A stretch of 64,000 bases of DNA from Lichenicola cladoniae (lineage in GTDB: Bacteria; Pseudomonadota; Alphaproteobacteria; Acetobacterales; Acetobacteraceae): assembly GCF_013201075.1 (NCBI RefSeq), contig NZ_CP053708.1, positions 1,305,501 to 1,369,500 of the forward strand. The letters run 5' to 3'. The notes under the pieces are model-generated. The model saw nothing but the letters and a program-made list of their open reading frames with translations, made no database searches and was not told the origin of the DNA. This document shows positions 18,744 to 27,111 of this stretch, piece after piece (within the stretch, counting starts at the first letter, position 1; each line of letters opens with the position of its first letter). Position numbers and translations under genes: made by a program.

Positions 18744-19333
18744 GCCTCCTGCTGCCGGATGCATTGCTGGTGCTGTCGCTGCTGTTCGTGCGGCCGGCCG
18801 CTGCCCTGACCTGGCGCTGGCGGTTGCTGGCGCATGCGCTGCTGCTCGCGGCCTGCCTGCTGGAAGCGGCCCTGTCCGCACAACGACCCGAACTCGCGGT
18901 CGTCGGGATGCTGTCGGCGACGCTCGAGGCCGGGCTGGCCTGGTGGTTGCTGCGCGGCGAGCCCGATGAACCGGGCTTCCAGCCGCGCAGCGTCGCGTGG
19001 CTGGTGGCAGGACTGGTGCTGGTCGGCCTGTCGGTCCGGCTGCTGCCCGATGCGGCGCTGCTGCCGTTCCCTCGCGGCCTGATGTCGGCGTCGATCGCGA
19101 TACTGCTGACCGGGCTGCTCGGCGCCCTGGCAGCTGATCGTGCGGTGGCGCGCTTCGGCTCGCTGCTTCTTGCCGGCAACGGGCTGGTGATGGCCGCGTG
19201 CGAGCTTCCGGGCATGACCCTCCTGTCGCTGGCCTGCATCCTGCTGATCCAGGCCGGCCTGTTCGCGAGCCTGCTGCAGGCCTGGGGTCGCGCCGTGCCG
19301 GGCCCACGCACCGGGCCTGGAGCCCCGCCGTGA
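18740..19333 (+). CDS. HyfE-like membrane subunit
   Basis: A 197-residue protein made almost entirely of hydrophobic helices (about six). Size and position between the HyfC-like and HyfF-like genes identify it as the HyfE-type subunit, which is related to complex I NuoK and MrpC with an extra N-terminal part. Direct motif evidence is weak, so the call rests mainly on synteny. Both ends overlap neighbours by four bases (ATGA at the start, GTGA at the end). Confidence 0.65.
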   Translation: MSLLLPDALLVLSLLFVRPAAALTWRWRLLAHALLLAACLLEAALSAQRPELAVVGMLSATLEAGLAWWLLRGEPDEPGFQPRSVAWLVAGLVLVGLSVRLLPDAALLPFPRGLMSASIAILLTGLLGALAADRAVARFGSLLLAGNGLVMAACELPGMTLLSLACILLIQAGLFASLLQAWGRAVPGPRTGPGAPP

Positions 19334-20733
19334 GCGGTGCGATCCCGCCCGTGATCGTGTGGCCGCTGATCGCCGCCCTGCTGCTGGCCGCTCTGCCGGG
19401 GAAGGGCGGCCCCCGCGCTTACGTGGCCGTCGCCTTGGCCGGGTCGCTCGTGACGCTGCTGCTGTCGGTGCTGCAGGCTCTCTCATTGATGGATGCCGGG
19501 TCCGGCGGGCTGTGGCTGCATGACCGGCTTGCGGTGGCACTCGCCTTGCCATTGTCCATTCCAGGCGTGCTGCTGACCGCGTCGCTGGTCGCCGGCGTGC
19601 CGTCGGCACCGGCCGATGGTTGGAAACGCCAGCTGGTCGCCGCCCAGCTCCTGAGCGCGGGCGCGATGATCGCGACGCGGGCGGACCCGCTGTTCCTGAT
19701 GCTCGCCGGGTTCGTCGTGATGGCCGCCGCCGCTTCCATGCTGGTGCCGGACCGGGAGCATCACGCCTCTATCGCCATGCTCGCCGGAACGCTCCTCGCC
19801 GCCTGGCTGGGGGTTGCCCTGTTCACCGCCGGGCTCGGGGTCACGGCCGGATGGACCCGGCTCTCGGCGGGACCATCGGCGCTGCACCCGGCCGTGCGTC
19901 TGTTCGGCCTGCTGCTTTTGCTGCTGCCGATGATGCTGCTTGCCTGGATCGGATCGGCGTCGGCTGCCGGCAAGCCCACCCCCGATCCCGCGGACACCGA
20001 CCGCATCGCCGGGCTCACCCTGTTGCCGATCCTGTTCGCGCTGCCGGCCCTCACCGTGGCCCTTCGCCTGCATGCCCTGCCCGAACTCGATCCGGTCCTG
20101 CTTCGGCTCGGCACTGGAGTTCAGGTGGCGGCCGGCCTGTTGATGATGGGGCTCGCCGTCTGCCTGCTGCCGGGCCGCAGGACGCTTGCAGGGCGCGTCA
20201 CCCTGGCCGCGATGGTCCAGGTCGGGGCGGCGGCGGTCGGCATCGGGGTGGGCGGCACCGGGGGCGTTGCGGCGTCGTTGCTGATCCTCTCGTTCCTGTC
20301 GCTAGGTTTTCCGTTGGCGCTGTTGCCGCCATCGTCCGGGGCCGGGTCCATCATCCGCCGGGTGGCGGTGCTTTCGCTGGCCGGGCTGCCGCCCTTCGGC
20401 CCATTCGTTGCCACCTTTGTGCTGCTGCTGCGGTCGTTCGCGGACACGCCGATCCTGGCGGTCTCGGTGCTGGCGGCGTTCTGCGCCACGGCGATCGGGC
20501 TGTTGTCGTCGCTGCGTCGGGACGCACGTGACTCCGTGGCGATCGACCGGTCCGGCACGCGTGCGTCGCGGGCAGTCTCGCTCGCCTCGGGGTTCATCGT
20601 GCTGGCACTGCTTGCCCTGCTCGGCCTGGCCATGCCCTCGACCCTGTCCGGATGGCTGCTCGGCGTCTCCGAAACCTTCGGCGGCACACCCTGGCCGGTG
20701 CATGGCCCGGCGCCGCACGGGACTGCTTCATGA
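19330..20733 (+). CDS. HyfF-like antiporter-type membrane subunit
   Basis: A 467-residue polytopic protein in the position of HyfF, the second NuoM/NuoN-like subunit of hydrogenase-4. The helix that normally holds I-E-A-T-T-L reads LFLMLAGFVVMAAAASML, without the Glu. The G-T-K-x-G-x-x-P-M-H-x-W-L-P signature cannot be found; the corresponding stretch reads LLLLLPMMLLAWIGSASA. It starts with GTG 19330 overlapping the previous stop. As in the HyfB-like subunit, the antiporter machinery looks lost. The fold assignment rests on hydrophobicity, length and synteny. Confidence 0.68.
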   Translation: MSGAIPPVIVWPLIAALLLAALPGKGGPRAYVAVALAGSLVTLLLSVLQALSLMDAGSGGLWLHDRLAVALALPLSIPGVLLTASLVAGVPSAPADGWKRQLVAAQLLSAGAMIATRADPLFLMLAGFVVMAAAASMLVPDREHHASIAMLAGTLLAAWLGVALFTAGLGVTAGWTRLSAGPSALHPAVRLFGLLLLLLPMMLLAWIGSASAAGKPTPDPADTDRIAGLTLLPILFALPALTVALRLHALPELDPVLLRLGTGVQVAAGLLMMGLAVCLLPGRRTLAGRVTLAAMVQVGAAAVGIGVGGTGGVAASLLILSFLSLGFPLALLPPSSGAGSIIRRVAVLSLAGLPPFGPFVATFVLLLRSFADTPILAVSVLAAFCATAIGLLSSLRRDARDSVAIDRSGTRASRAVSLASGFIVLALLALLGLAMPSTLSGWLLGVSETFGGTPWPVHGPAPHGTAS

Positions 20734-22262
20734 ACCTGGTGCCGCGCCCGCCGCCGTCCGCGTCCGAGTTGATCCGCGCCGGAGCCGTGGTGCCGGCCCG
20801 ACCCTGGCCGCGCTACAGGCTGGCCCCCGAGGCCTGGGCCGACCTGGCCGACCGGCTGGCGACGGATCCGTTGCGGCTCATCACCCTCTGGGCCGACGAG
20901 ACGACCGTCCATGCCCTGTTCCTGGATGCCGATGGCGATCCGCTGGTCGCGTCGGTGCCGATCGAGCTGCGCCGGTACCTGGCCCTGTCGCCGGCGCGTC
21001 CGGCAGTCTCGCCGTGTGAGCGCATGATTCGCGACCTGTGGGGCGTCGAGGCGATCGGCGCGCTCGACCTGCGGCCCTGGCTCGATCATGGCAACTGGGG
21101 ACTGACAGCGCCGCTGTCGCCGCGCCCGGGACCGGCCGTATGGCCACCGGAAGCCCCCGAATTCACCGCCATGCCCGAGGACGAGCGCACCGGCGCATTT
21201 CAGCTCGGGCTCGGCCCGGTCCAGTCGTTCGCGACCGGTCCGGTACATCTGCGGCTCACCCTGGACGGCGAGCGGATCGCCCGCCTGGAAGTCAGGCTCG
21301 GCTATGCCCATCGCGGCATCGTCCGGCTGCTGCGGAGCCGTACGCCGGCCGAGGCGGTGTCCCTGGTCGCCCGCATCGATGCGGAGACGACGGTCGCGCA
21401 CCAGTCCGCGTTCGCGCGTGCCGTGGAAGCAGCCGGCGGGTGGCGGATCACCGCGCGTGCGGAAGCCTTGCGCGTCGTGATGGCCGAACTTGAACGATGC
21501 GCGGTGCATCTGCATCACCTGGCTCAGGTCGCGCGCCTGGTCGGGCTGGACCGGGCCGGCACCTCCGCAGGCTGGATGCGCCAGACCGTGCTGGCCGGAA
21601 GCGCCGCGGCGTTCGGGCACCGCATGATGATGGGTGCGATCGTGCCCGGCGGCCTTGCCGACGCCCCGGCCGAGACCGGACTGGCGGCTCTTCCGGCAGT
21701 GCTGGATCGCCTCGAGGCAGCGTTGCCCGGCCTGGCGCAGGCGTTCCGAAGCGGGGCGAACCGCCTGTCCGGCCGTGCCGGGATCCGCGCGTCGGTCGCC
21801 GCGAACTGCGTGCTCGGGGGGCCCTCCGGACGCGCATCGGGTCATCCGCTCGACGTGCATGTTCTGCCGCCGCTTCATCTGGAGGCCGCGCCGGTCGCGC
21901 GGCTGCAGGCCGGGGACGCGGAGGCGCGCTGCCGGATCAGGCTGGACGAGATCGCCCGCAGCCTGATGCTGGCGCGTCGTCTGCTGCTGGCGGATCCGGC
22001 CGGCCCGGTGCATCGCGATCCGCTGCCGGACCAGGACCTGTTCGAGCCGGCCTCCGAAGGTTTTGGTGTCGCGGAGTCGGCGCATGGCCCAGTCTGGTAC
22101 TGGATCAGGATCGAGTCCGGCCGGATCTCGGCGCTGCACATCCACGATCCCGGCCTGGCCCTGTGGCTGGCGCTGGAACAGGCGGCACCGGGCCTCGAAC
22201 TCGACGGGTTGCGGCTGTTGTGCCGATCGCTGGGACTCTCGGTATCTGGAGCGGACCTATGA
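20730..22262 (+). CDS. Nickel-site-less HyfG/NuoCD-like large subunit
   Basis: A 510-residue fusion of a NuoC-like domain (about 20-120; CERMIRDLWGVEAIGALDLR) and a NuoD/[NiFe] large-subunit domain (about 155-510; LGPVQSF, LGYAHRGIVRLL). In hydrogenases nickel is held by two C-x-x-C pairs. Here the first pair region reads RIDAETTVAH (215-224), and the last reads DPGLAL (473-478) in place of D-P-C-x-x-C. All four cysteines are therefore absent, as in complex I NuoD and in the hydrogenase-related Ehr complexes. It cannot be a working [NiFe] hydrogenase. ATGA overlaps join it to both neighbours. Confidence 0.88.
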   Translation: MNLVPRPPPSASELIRAGAVVPARPWPRYRLAPEAWADLADRLATDPLRLITLWADETTVHALFLDADGDPLVASVPIELRRYLALSPARPAVSPCERMIRDLWGVEAIGALDLRPWLDHGNWGLTAPLSPRPGPAVWPPEAPEFTAMPEDERTGAFQLGLGPVQSFATGPVHLRLTLDGERIARLEVRLGYAHRGIVRLLRSRTPAEAVSLVARIDAETTVAHQSAFARAVEAAGGWRITARAEALRVVMAELERCAVHLHHLAQVARLVGLDRAGTSAGWMRQTVLAGSAAAFGHRMMMGAIVPGGLADAPAETGLAALPAVLDRLEAALPGLAQAFRSGANRLSGRAGIRASVAANCVLGGPSGRASGHPLDVHVLPPLHLEAAPVARLQAGDAEARCRIRLDEIARSLMLARRLLLADPAGPVHRDPLPDQDLFEPASEGFGVAESAHGPVWYWIRIESGRISALHIHDPGLALWLALEQAAPGLELDGLRLLCRSLGLSVSGADL

Positions 22263-22804
22263 CCGGACCAACGGACCGGACTGTCAGCCCGATCCGGGCG
22301 GTGCTGCATCTGGATGGTGGCGGTTGCGGCGGCTGCGCGCTCGAGGTGGCGGCGCTGAGCGGGTCCGCCCGGGCCCTGCGCGACGCGGGTCTGACACTGG
22401 TCGACAGCCCGCGCCAGGCCGACCTGCTGCTGGTCAGCGGCACGGTGACGCGCAACCTGCTGCAGGCGGTGGATGCTGCCTGGACCGCCATGGCGGAGCC
22501 GAAATACCTGGTCGCCATCGGCGCCTGCGCGATGGATGGCGGCCCGTTCCGGGACAGCTACGCGGTTGCGGGCGGGATCGGTGCGCGGCTGCCGGTCGCG
22601 CTGGCGATCCCGGGGTGCCCGCCATCGCCCGACGCGATCCTCGATGGGCTGGCCATGCTGATGTCGGCGCTCGACGGCGCCGCCGAGGCTCCTACGAAAC
22701 CGGACCCGCGGCCGGCGACGCCGGAGCGAACGGATCCGCCGCCTCTTCAGGCACTTCTTCCTGCAGCGCCAGGGCATCCGCGCGTAGGCGGCGATGGCTC
22801 CTGA
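22259..22804 (+). CDS. HyfI/NuoB-like small iron-sulfur subunit
   Basis: A 181-residue NuoB/HyfI-type subunit. Four cysteines that would bind the proximal (N2-like) [4Fe-4S] cluster are kept: C23 and C26 in GGCGGCALE, C90 in AIGACAMDGG and C120 in IPGCPPSPDAIL. SPRQADLLLVSGTVTRN matches HyfI. So the electron-input end of the complex is conserved although nickel ligands and channel residues are not. The last 113 bases run antisense over the 3' end of pssA. The Pro/Ala-rich C-terminal tail (about residues 145-181) is coded in that overlap and has no family likeness. Confidence 0.88.
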   Translation: MTGPTDRTVSPIRAVLHLDGGGCGGCALEVAALSGSARALRDAGLTLVDSPRQADLLLVSGTVTRNLLQAVDAAWTAMAEPKYLVAIGACAMDGGPFRDSYAVAGGIGARLPVALAIPGCPPSPDAILDGLAMLMSALDGAAEAPTKPDPRPATPERTDPPPLQALLPAAPGHPRVGGDGS

Positions 22805-23627
22805 GGCTGAACGGGATCATCACGACATAGATCAACCCGGCGGCCGCGAACGCCGCCCACGGATCGGCGACCAGCACGGCCGCGAACGCACCGGTGCCGA
22901 GCAGCATCGGCAGCACGAATTGCGCCGGAACCTTGAAGTTCTTGAAGCTCCAGAGCGGCAGGGTGGAGACCGAGAGGAAGGCGACCGCGATCAGGATCGG
23001 CGCCACCAGCAGCGGATGGCGTGACGCGACATAGAGCCAGGGCATGCCGAGCTTGTGCGCTTCCAGGCCGATGAACAGCGGGAACAGGGCCAGGCCGGCA
23101 CCCGCCGGGGCAGGAACGCCGGTGAAGAAGTTGGCGGCATAGGTCGGGGGCTGGGTCGGTCCGGCGATGCCGGCGTTGAACCGTGCCAGCCGCAGCGCCA
23201 TGCAGACTGCATACATGATGCACGGCAGGAAGCCGTAGCGGCCGCCATCCTGCAGCGCCCACAGATACATGATGAAGGCCGGCGCGATACCGAAGCACAG
23301 GAAGTCGGACAGGCTGTCGAACTCGGCGCCGAACCGGCTGGTGGCCCGCAGCAGGCGGGCGATGCGGCCGTCCAGCCCGTCGATGAAGCCGGCGATGACC
23401 AGGGCGCCCGCGGCCTGGCCGAAGCGCCCATCGAGTGCGGAGTGCATGCCGGTCAGGCCGGCGCACAGGCCGAGCAGCGTCAGGATGTTCGGGATCAGCC
23501 GGTTGAATGACTGGCCGCGGAACCGGGGACGCGCGCGCTTGCCCAGGCGGCGCAACCGGCGCAGCCGTCGCGGCGGCGCGCCCGGCGTCCGGCCGGGTAA
23601 TGGGTCGAAGGGTTCAGAGGCGGGCAA
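22692..23627 (-). CDS. pssA: CDP-diacylglycerol-serine O-phosphatidyltransferase
   Basis: A 311-residue integral membrane enzyme that makes phosphatidylserine from CDP-diacylglycerol and serine. The CDP-alcohol phosphatidyltransferase signature D-G-x2-A/D-R-x8-G-x3-D-x3-D is visible in DGLDGRIAR, then [10 protein letters not shown]. Eight or so hydrophobic segments follow the basic N-terminus. It overlaps the 3' end of psd by 14 bases; both run leftwards, so the pair forms the PS-to-PE operon. The 3' end lies antisense to the HyfI-like gene. Confidence 0.95.
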   Translation of the reverse strand: MPASEPFDPLPGRTPGAPPRRLRRLRRLGKRARPRFRGQSFNRLIPNILTLLGLCAGLTGMHSALDGRFGQAAGALVIAGFIDGLDGRIARLLRATSRFGAEFDSLSDFLCFGIAPAFIMYLWALQDGGRYGFLPCIMYAVCMALRLARFNAGIAGPTQPPTYAANFFTGVPAPAGAGLALFPLFIGLEAHKLGMPWLYVASRHPLLVAPILIAVAFLSVSTLPLWSFKNFKVPAQFVLPMLLGTGAFAAVLVADPWAAFAAAGLIYVVMIPFSLRSHRRLRADALALQEEVPEEAADPFAPASPAAGPVS

Positions 23628-24306
23628 GCACGGTCTCGCCGCCGATCATCGTCTGCCCGACCCGCACCAGCGGCTCGACCCCGTGCGGCAGGTAGAGATC
23701 GGTCCGGCTGCCGAACCGGATGATCCCGAACCGCTCGCCGATGGTGAAGAAGGCGCCTTCCTTGGCATGGCACAGGATGCGCCGCGCGATCAGGCCGGCG
23801 ATCTGCACCACGGCCATGGTGCGGCCGTCGGCGAGACGCAGCGCCAGGCCATTGCGCTCGTTCAGGTCGCTGGCCTTGTCGACGCTGGCGTTGAGGAACT
23901 GGCCCTTGTGATAGGCGATCCGGGTGACCTCGGCCGCGACCGGCATCCGGTTCACGTGCACGTCCAGCACCGAGAGGAAAATCGCGATGCGCCAGCGCGG
24001 CTCGATGCCGAGTCCGAGTTCCGCCGGCGGTGCCACCTGCCCGACCAGCACGACCTTGCCATCGGCAGGGGCTACGACGATTCCGGGCAGCAGCGACGGC
24101 AGCCGTTCCGGATCGCGAAAGAAATACAGGCAGAACAGGAAGAACACGAACGCCAGCACCGCGACCACCCAGGCGGTGGTGGAGGGCAACGCCAGCCCCA
24201 GCACCAGTCCGAGCACGGCAACGACACCCGAGACGATCAGGAATGGACGGCCAGCCGGATGCGGCGGGGCGAGCACGAGTTTGAGCGAGTGTGTGAAGGA
24301 GGACAT
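23614..24306 (-). CDS. psd: Phosphatidylserine decarboxylase proenzyme
   Basis: A 230-residue short-form Psd, which converts phosphatidylserine to phosphatidylethanolamine. The enzyme cuts itself to create a pyruvoyl group at a G-S bond; here that is in [13 protein letters not shown] near the C-terminus. Two N-terminal hydrophobic segments (about 22-60) anchor it, and [11 protein letters not shown] is the conserved active-site His block. The start is ATG 24306. It leads the psd-pssA operon. Confidence 0.95.
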   Translation of the reverse strand: MSSFTHSLKLVLAPPHPAGRPFLIVSGVVAVLGLVLGLALPSTTAWVVAVLAFVFFLFCLYFFRDPERLPSLLPGIVVAPADGKVVLVGQVAPPAELGLGIEPRWRIAIFLSVLDVHVNRMPVAAEVTRIAYHKGQFLNASVDKASDLNERNGLALRLADGRTMAVVQIAGLIARRILCHAKEGAFFTIGERFGIIRFGSRTDLYLPHGVEPLVRVGQTMIGGETVLARL

Positions 24307-24380
24307 CGGTCGCGGTTCATGGATGCTTCACCAAGTTCGGTCAAGTTGCGCGCATGGCGGGCTGGAGGGGCATGCAGGAC

Positions 24381-24857
24381 ATGGTTGGCAACGAGGCGGT
24401 ATCGTTCGGGTCGTTCAGGGTCGACGACCTCGGCCGTATCTCGCTGGGCGACGGCACCCAGGGTGGCTTCGACTTCCAGTGGCGCGGCCGGCCGATCGCC
24501 TTGACCGTGCACGGGCTGGACACGTCGGGCGAGGGACCGTTCTCCGGCAGGAACCGTGCAGCCGCCTCGCCGTGCCGCATCCGGATGAGCGCGCAGGTCG
24601 GGCGCGTACCGAGTACCGCGGTCGCGGCCGCCCGGCGTCCGGACGCATTCCGGCTGACCACCGCCCTGTCCGGCCTGCAGCCGCACGGGTGGCTCGTGCG
24701 GCTGCTGCCGGACCACATGCTGCAGTTCCAGTCGGAGGAGCAGGCGCCGCTTCCCGCACTGATCGGCGAACTTCTGGTGTCCGCCACCCGGTTCACCCTG
24801 GCGCTTGCCCCGTATCTCGACCTGCTCGAGGAACACGGCGTCGGGATGAATGCCTGA
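24381..24857 (+). CDS. Conserved-looking hypothetical protein
   Basis: A 158-residue soluble protein with no recognised family. It begins MVGNEAVSFGSFRVDDLGRI and has a DFQWRGRPIALTVHG strand-like block and a hydrophobic C-terminal helix (ALIGELLVSATRFTLALA). The start at 24381 is preferred because GGAGGGG (24364-24370) lies ten bases upstream; ATGs at 24354 and 24372 are badly placed for it. It is divergent from psd and its stop directly abuts the convergent methyltransferase stop. Confidence 0.55.
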   Translation: MVGNEAVSFGSFRVDDLGRISLGDGTQGGFDFQWRGRPIALTVHGLDTSGEGPFSGRNRAAASPCRIRMSAQVGRVPSTAVAAARRPDAFRLTTALSGLQPHGWLVRLLPDHMLQFQSEEQAPLPALIGELLVSATRFTLALAPYLDLLEEHGVGMNA

Positions 24858-25637
24858 TTATCGCAGAGCTGCGTTATCCGCGTGGTCGACGTCGCTCTGG
24901 AGCACCCGGTCGGCACGGTTCCGGCTCGCCGGGACGGCACCCGCCGGCATCAGCACCGAGCGGAACCGCACCTGGCGTGCCGCAGGTGCGGCTGGGTGCG
25001 CTGCATACATGTCCTTGACCGCCTCGATCACCAGCACCCCAGCCAGCCGGGGCGTCAGGAAGCGGCCCGCCGACTCCAGCACCGGGCCCGCCCGCAGCAC
25101 CGAACGCAGCGGGCTCGGCGGAAAATACAGCGCGCCCTGCAACTGTTCGACGCGGAACAGGCAGCGCTGCAGCAGCCGGGCGATCCGCCCGGTCGAGTAC
25201 GGCGTGCCATCGGCAAACGGCGTCGCCTCGATATGGGCCCAGAGCCCGGTCCGGTTCGGCACCACGATCAGCAGGCGTCCGTCATTGCGCAGCACCCGCC
25301 AGGCTGCATGCAGCATGCGCGGCGCGTGGGTCGCATTCTCCAGCGCATGGGTCATCAGCACGCGGTCGAAGGTCTGGTCCGGAAACGGCAGGGCATCGTC
25401 CTGCACCAGGCAGTCCGGCTGGAGCGGGGTCGCGGCGATGCTGGTGGATGCATCGATGCAGAGCCGGGCCTGATGGTGCCACAGCGGCAGGAACGGCGAG
25501 GCATGGCCGAGCCCGAGGATCGACTGGCCCTGCAGATCCGGCCAGATGCCCTGCAGGCGCCGGCGCAACTGGCCGGCGGCGACGCTGCCACGCCTACGCG
25601 AATAGAAGTCCGCCACGGTCTGGACGTCGTCGAGCAT
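24858..25637 (-). CDS. Class I SAM-dependent methyltransferase (type 11)
   Basis: A 259-residue methyltransferase. Motif I is slightly unusual (ILGLGHASPF), followed by QDDALPFPDQTFDRVLMTHALENA and the WRVLRNDGRLLIVVPNR block typical of the Methyltransf_11 group. Substrate unknown. It is divergent from the glyoxalase II gene, a common arrangement in alphaproteobacteria. Start taken as ATG 25637; the frame stays open further upstream to 26066 but runs antisense over gloB. Confidence 0.82.
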   Translation of the reverse strand: MLDDVQTVADFYSRRRGSVAAGQLRRRLQGIWPDLQGQSILGLGHASPFLPLWHHQARLCIDASTSIAATPLQPDCLVQDDALPFPDQTFDRVLMTHALENATHAPRMLHAAWRVLRNDGRLLIVVPNRTGLWAHIEATPFADGTPYSTGRIARLLQRCLFRVEQLQGALYFPPSPLRSVLRAGPVLESAGRFLTPRLAGVLVIEAVKDMYAAHPAAPAARQVRFRSVLMPAGAVPASRNRADRVLQSDVDHADNAALR

Positions 25638-25700
25638 CGTGCGGATATAGCATGCCGCCGGGGAACCACGATGCCCGCGGATTTGATCGGAGTCTCTTAC

Positions 25701-26438
25701 ATGTCGTCGCCAGGATCCCTGACCGTTTCGCCGATCCCGATCCTGTCCGACAACTACGCATGGCGGCTTAGCGATACATCCTCCGGTGCCGTCGCGGTGG
25801 TCGATCCGGCCGACGCCGACGCGGTGATCGCCAGCCTCGAACGGTAGGGCGGCCGGCTCGACCTGGTGCTGCTGACCCACCATCACTCGGACCACATTGC
25901 CGGCGCCGAGCGGGTGGCGCGGCATTTCGGCGCCCAGATGGTCGGGGCCGCCAAGGATGCGGCTCGCCTGCCGCCGCTCGACATCGCTCTGTCCGAAGGC
26001 AACCACATCAGGCTCGGCGACACCGTCGGCGAGATCATCGAGACGCCGGGTCATACGCGAGGGCACATCTCCTATTTCTTCGGGGACGGTCCGGTCCTGT
26101 TCTGCGGAGACACGCTGTTCAGCCTGGGCTGCGGCAGGTTGCTCGAAGGCACGCCGGCCGAGATGTTCTCCAGCCTGCAGCGGCTAGCCCTGCTGCCGGA
26201 CGATACGCTGATCTGCTGCGGCCACGAATATACCGAGAGCAATGCGCGGTTTGCCCTCTCGGTCGATCCGGGCCGGGTTGCCCTGCAGGACCGTGCACGC
26301 GAGGTCAGGGACCTGCGTGCGAAGGGCTTGCCGACCTTGCCCGTCCGCCTCGGCCTCGAACGGGACACGAACCTGTTTCTGATGGCCCGTGACATTCCCG
26401 CCCTCGCCGCACTGCGCGCCGGAAAAGATAATTTCTGA
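25701..26438 (+). pseudogene. gloB: Hydroxyacylglutathione hydrolase (glyoxalase II) with an in-frame amber codon
   Basis: Read through, this is a full-length 245-codon glyoxalase II, which hydrolyses S-lactoylglutathione to lactate and glutathione. It begins MSSPGSLTVSPIPILSDNYAW after a GGAG eight bases upstream. The metallo-beta-lactamase motif THHHSDH sits at 59-65, with GHTRGH, FCGDTLFS and CGHEYTESN later. Codon 49 (25845-25847) is TAG, in the same frame on both sides. Everything else is intact, so this is a recent nonsense change, a sequencing error or a suppressed stop. A restart at GTG 25866 would lose the first strands. The GST gene overlaps its stop. Confidence 0.88.
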
Positions 26439-27034
26439 TGAAGTTGCTCTACTCCCGCACCAGCCCGTTCTCGCGCAAGGTCCGTGCCTGTGCCGCCGTC
26501 CTCGGGATCAAACAGCGGATCGCGCTGGTCGAAGTCAATTCGACTCAGTCGCCGCGTGAGCTGACCGGCACCAATCCGTTGGGCAAGGTCCCGACCCTCA
26601 TCACCGCCGATGGGTTCGCGATCTTCGACAGTCCGGTGATCTGCGAATACCTGAACGATTCGAGCGAAGACATGCCGATCATCCCGGCAAGCGGCGCGCC
26701 GCGATGGCTCTGCCTGCGTCTGCAGGCAATAGGCGATGGACTGATGGACGCCGCCTCGGTCCGGCGGCAATTGCTGGTCGTTGGTGGCCTTGAGGCCGAT
26801 CATCCGCTACCCGAGCGGCAGCGAGCCACTGTCATGCGGACGCTGGATGTTCTCGAGCGTGAACGACCAAGCCTGCATATCGATGTCGGCGTGCTCTCGA
26901 TCGCCTGCGGCCTCGGCTATCTCGATTTTCGTTTCGCCGGCGAAGACTGGCGCGCGGAGCATCCGAGGCTGGCCGAATGGCATGCGGCGATCTCGGAGCA
27001 TGACTGCATGAGATCGACCGCACACGGCTCGTAA
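26438..27034 (+). CDS. Glutathione S-transferase family protein
   Basis: A 198-residue GST. The N-terminal thioredoxin-like domain has YSRTSPFSRKVRACA (the Ser/Cys region of the active site) and NPLGKVPTL, with DSPVICEYL for glutathione binding. The C-terminal helical domain has VGVLSIACGLGYLDFRF. The ATG overlaps the glyoxalase II stop as TGATG, so both would be co-translated and linked through glutathione-dependent detoxification. Substrate unknown. Confidence 0.9.
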   Translation: MKLLYSRTSPFSRKVRACAAVLGIKQRIALVEVNSTQSPRELTGTNPLGKVPTLITADGFAIFDSPVICEYLNDSSEDMPIIPASGAPRWLCLRLQAIGDGLMDAASVRRQLLVVGGLEADHPLPERQRATVMRTLDVLERERPSLHIDVGVLSIACGLGYLDFRFAGEDWRAEHPRLAEWHAAISEHDCMRSTAHGS

Positions 27035-27039
27035 CCCGG

Positions 27040-27078
27040 CCGGCGGCAGCGGGCCCGGATGTGGGTCGCTGCCGCCGG
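27040..27078. terminator. Bidirectional hairpin between GST and alcohol dehydrogenase genes
   Basis: A perfect 12-bp inverted repeat (27040-27051, CCGGCGGCAGCG, with 27067-27078) around a 15-base loop lies in the 77-base gap between convergent genes. No T-run follows, so activity is inferred from position and stem strength. Confidence 0.55.
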
Positions 27079-27111
27079 TGTCAGGACACCATCAGTTTCA
27101 GGCAGCCAGCT

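Noticed and set aside
20730-22804. A genuine [NiFe] hydrogenase or formate hydrogenlyase
   Set aside because: All four nickel cysteines of the large subunit are missing and no maturation or formate dehydrogenase gene is present.
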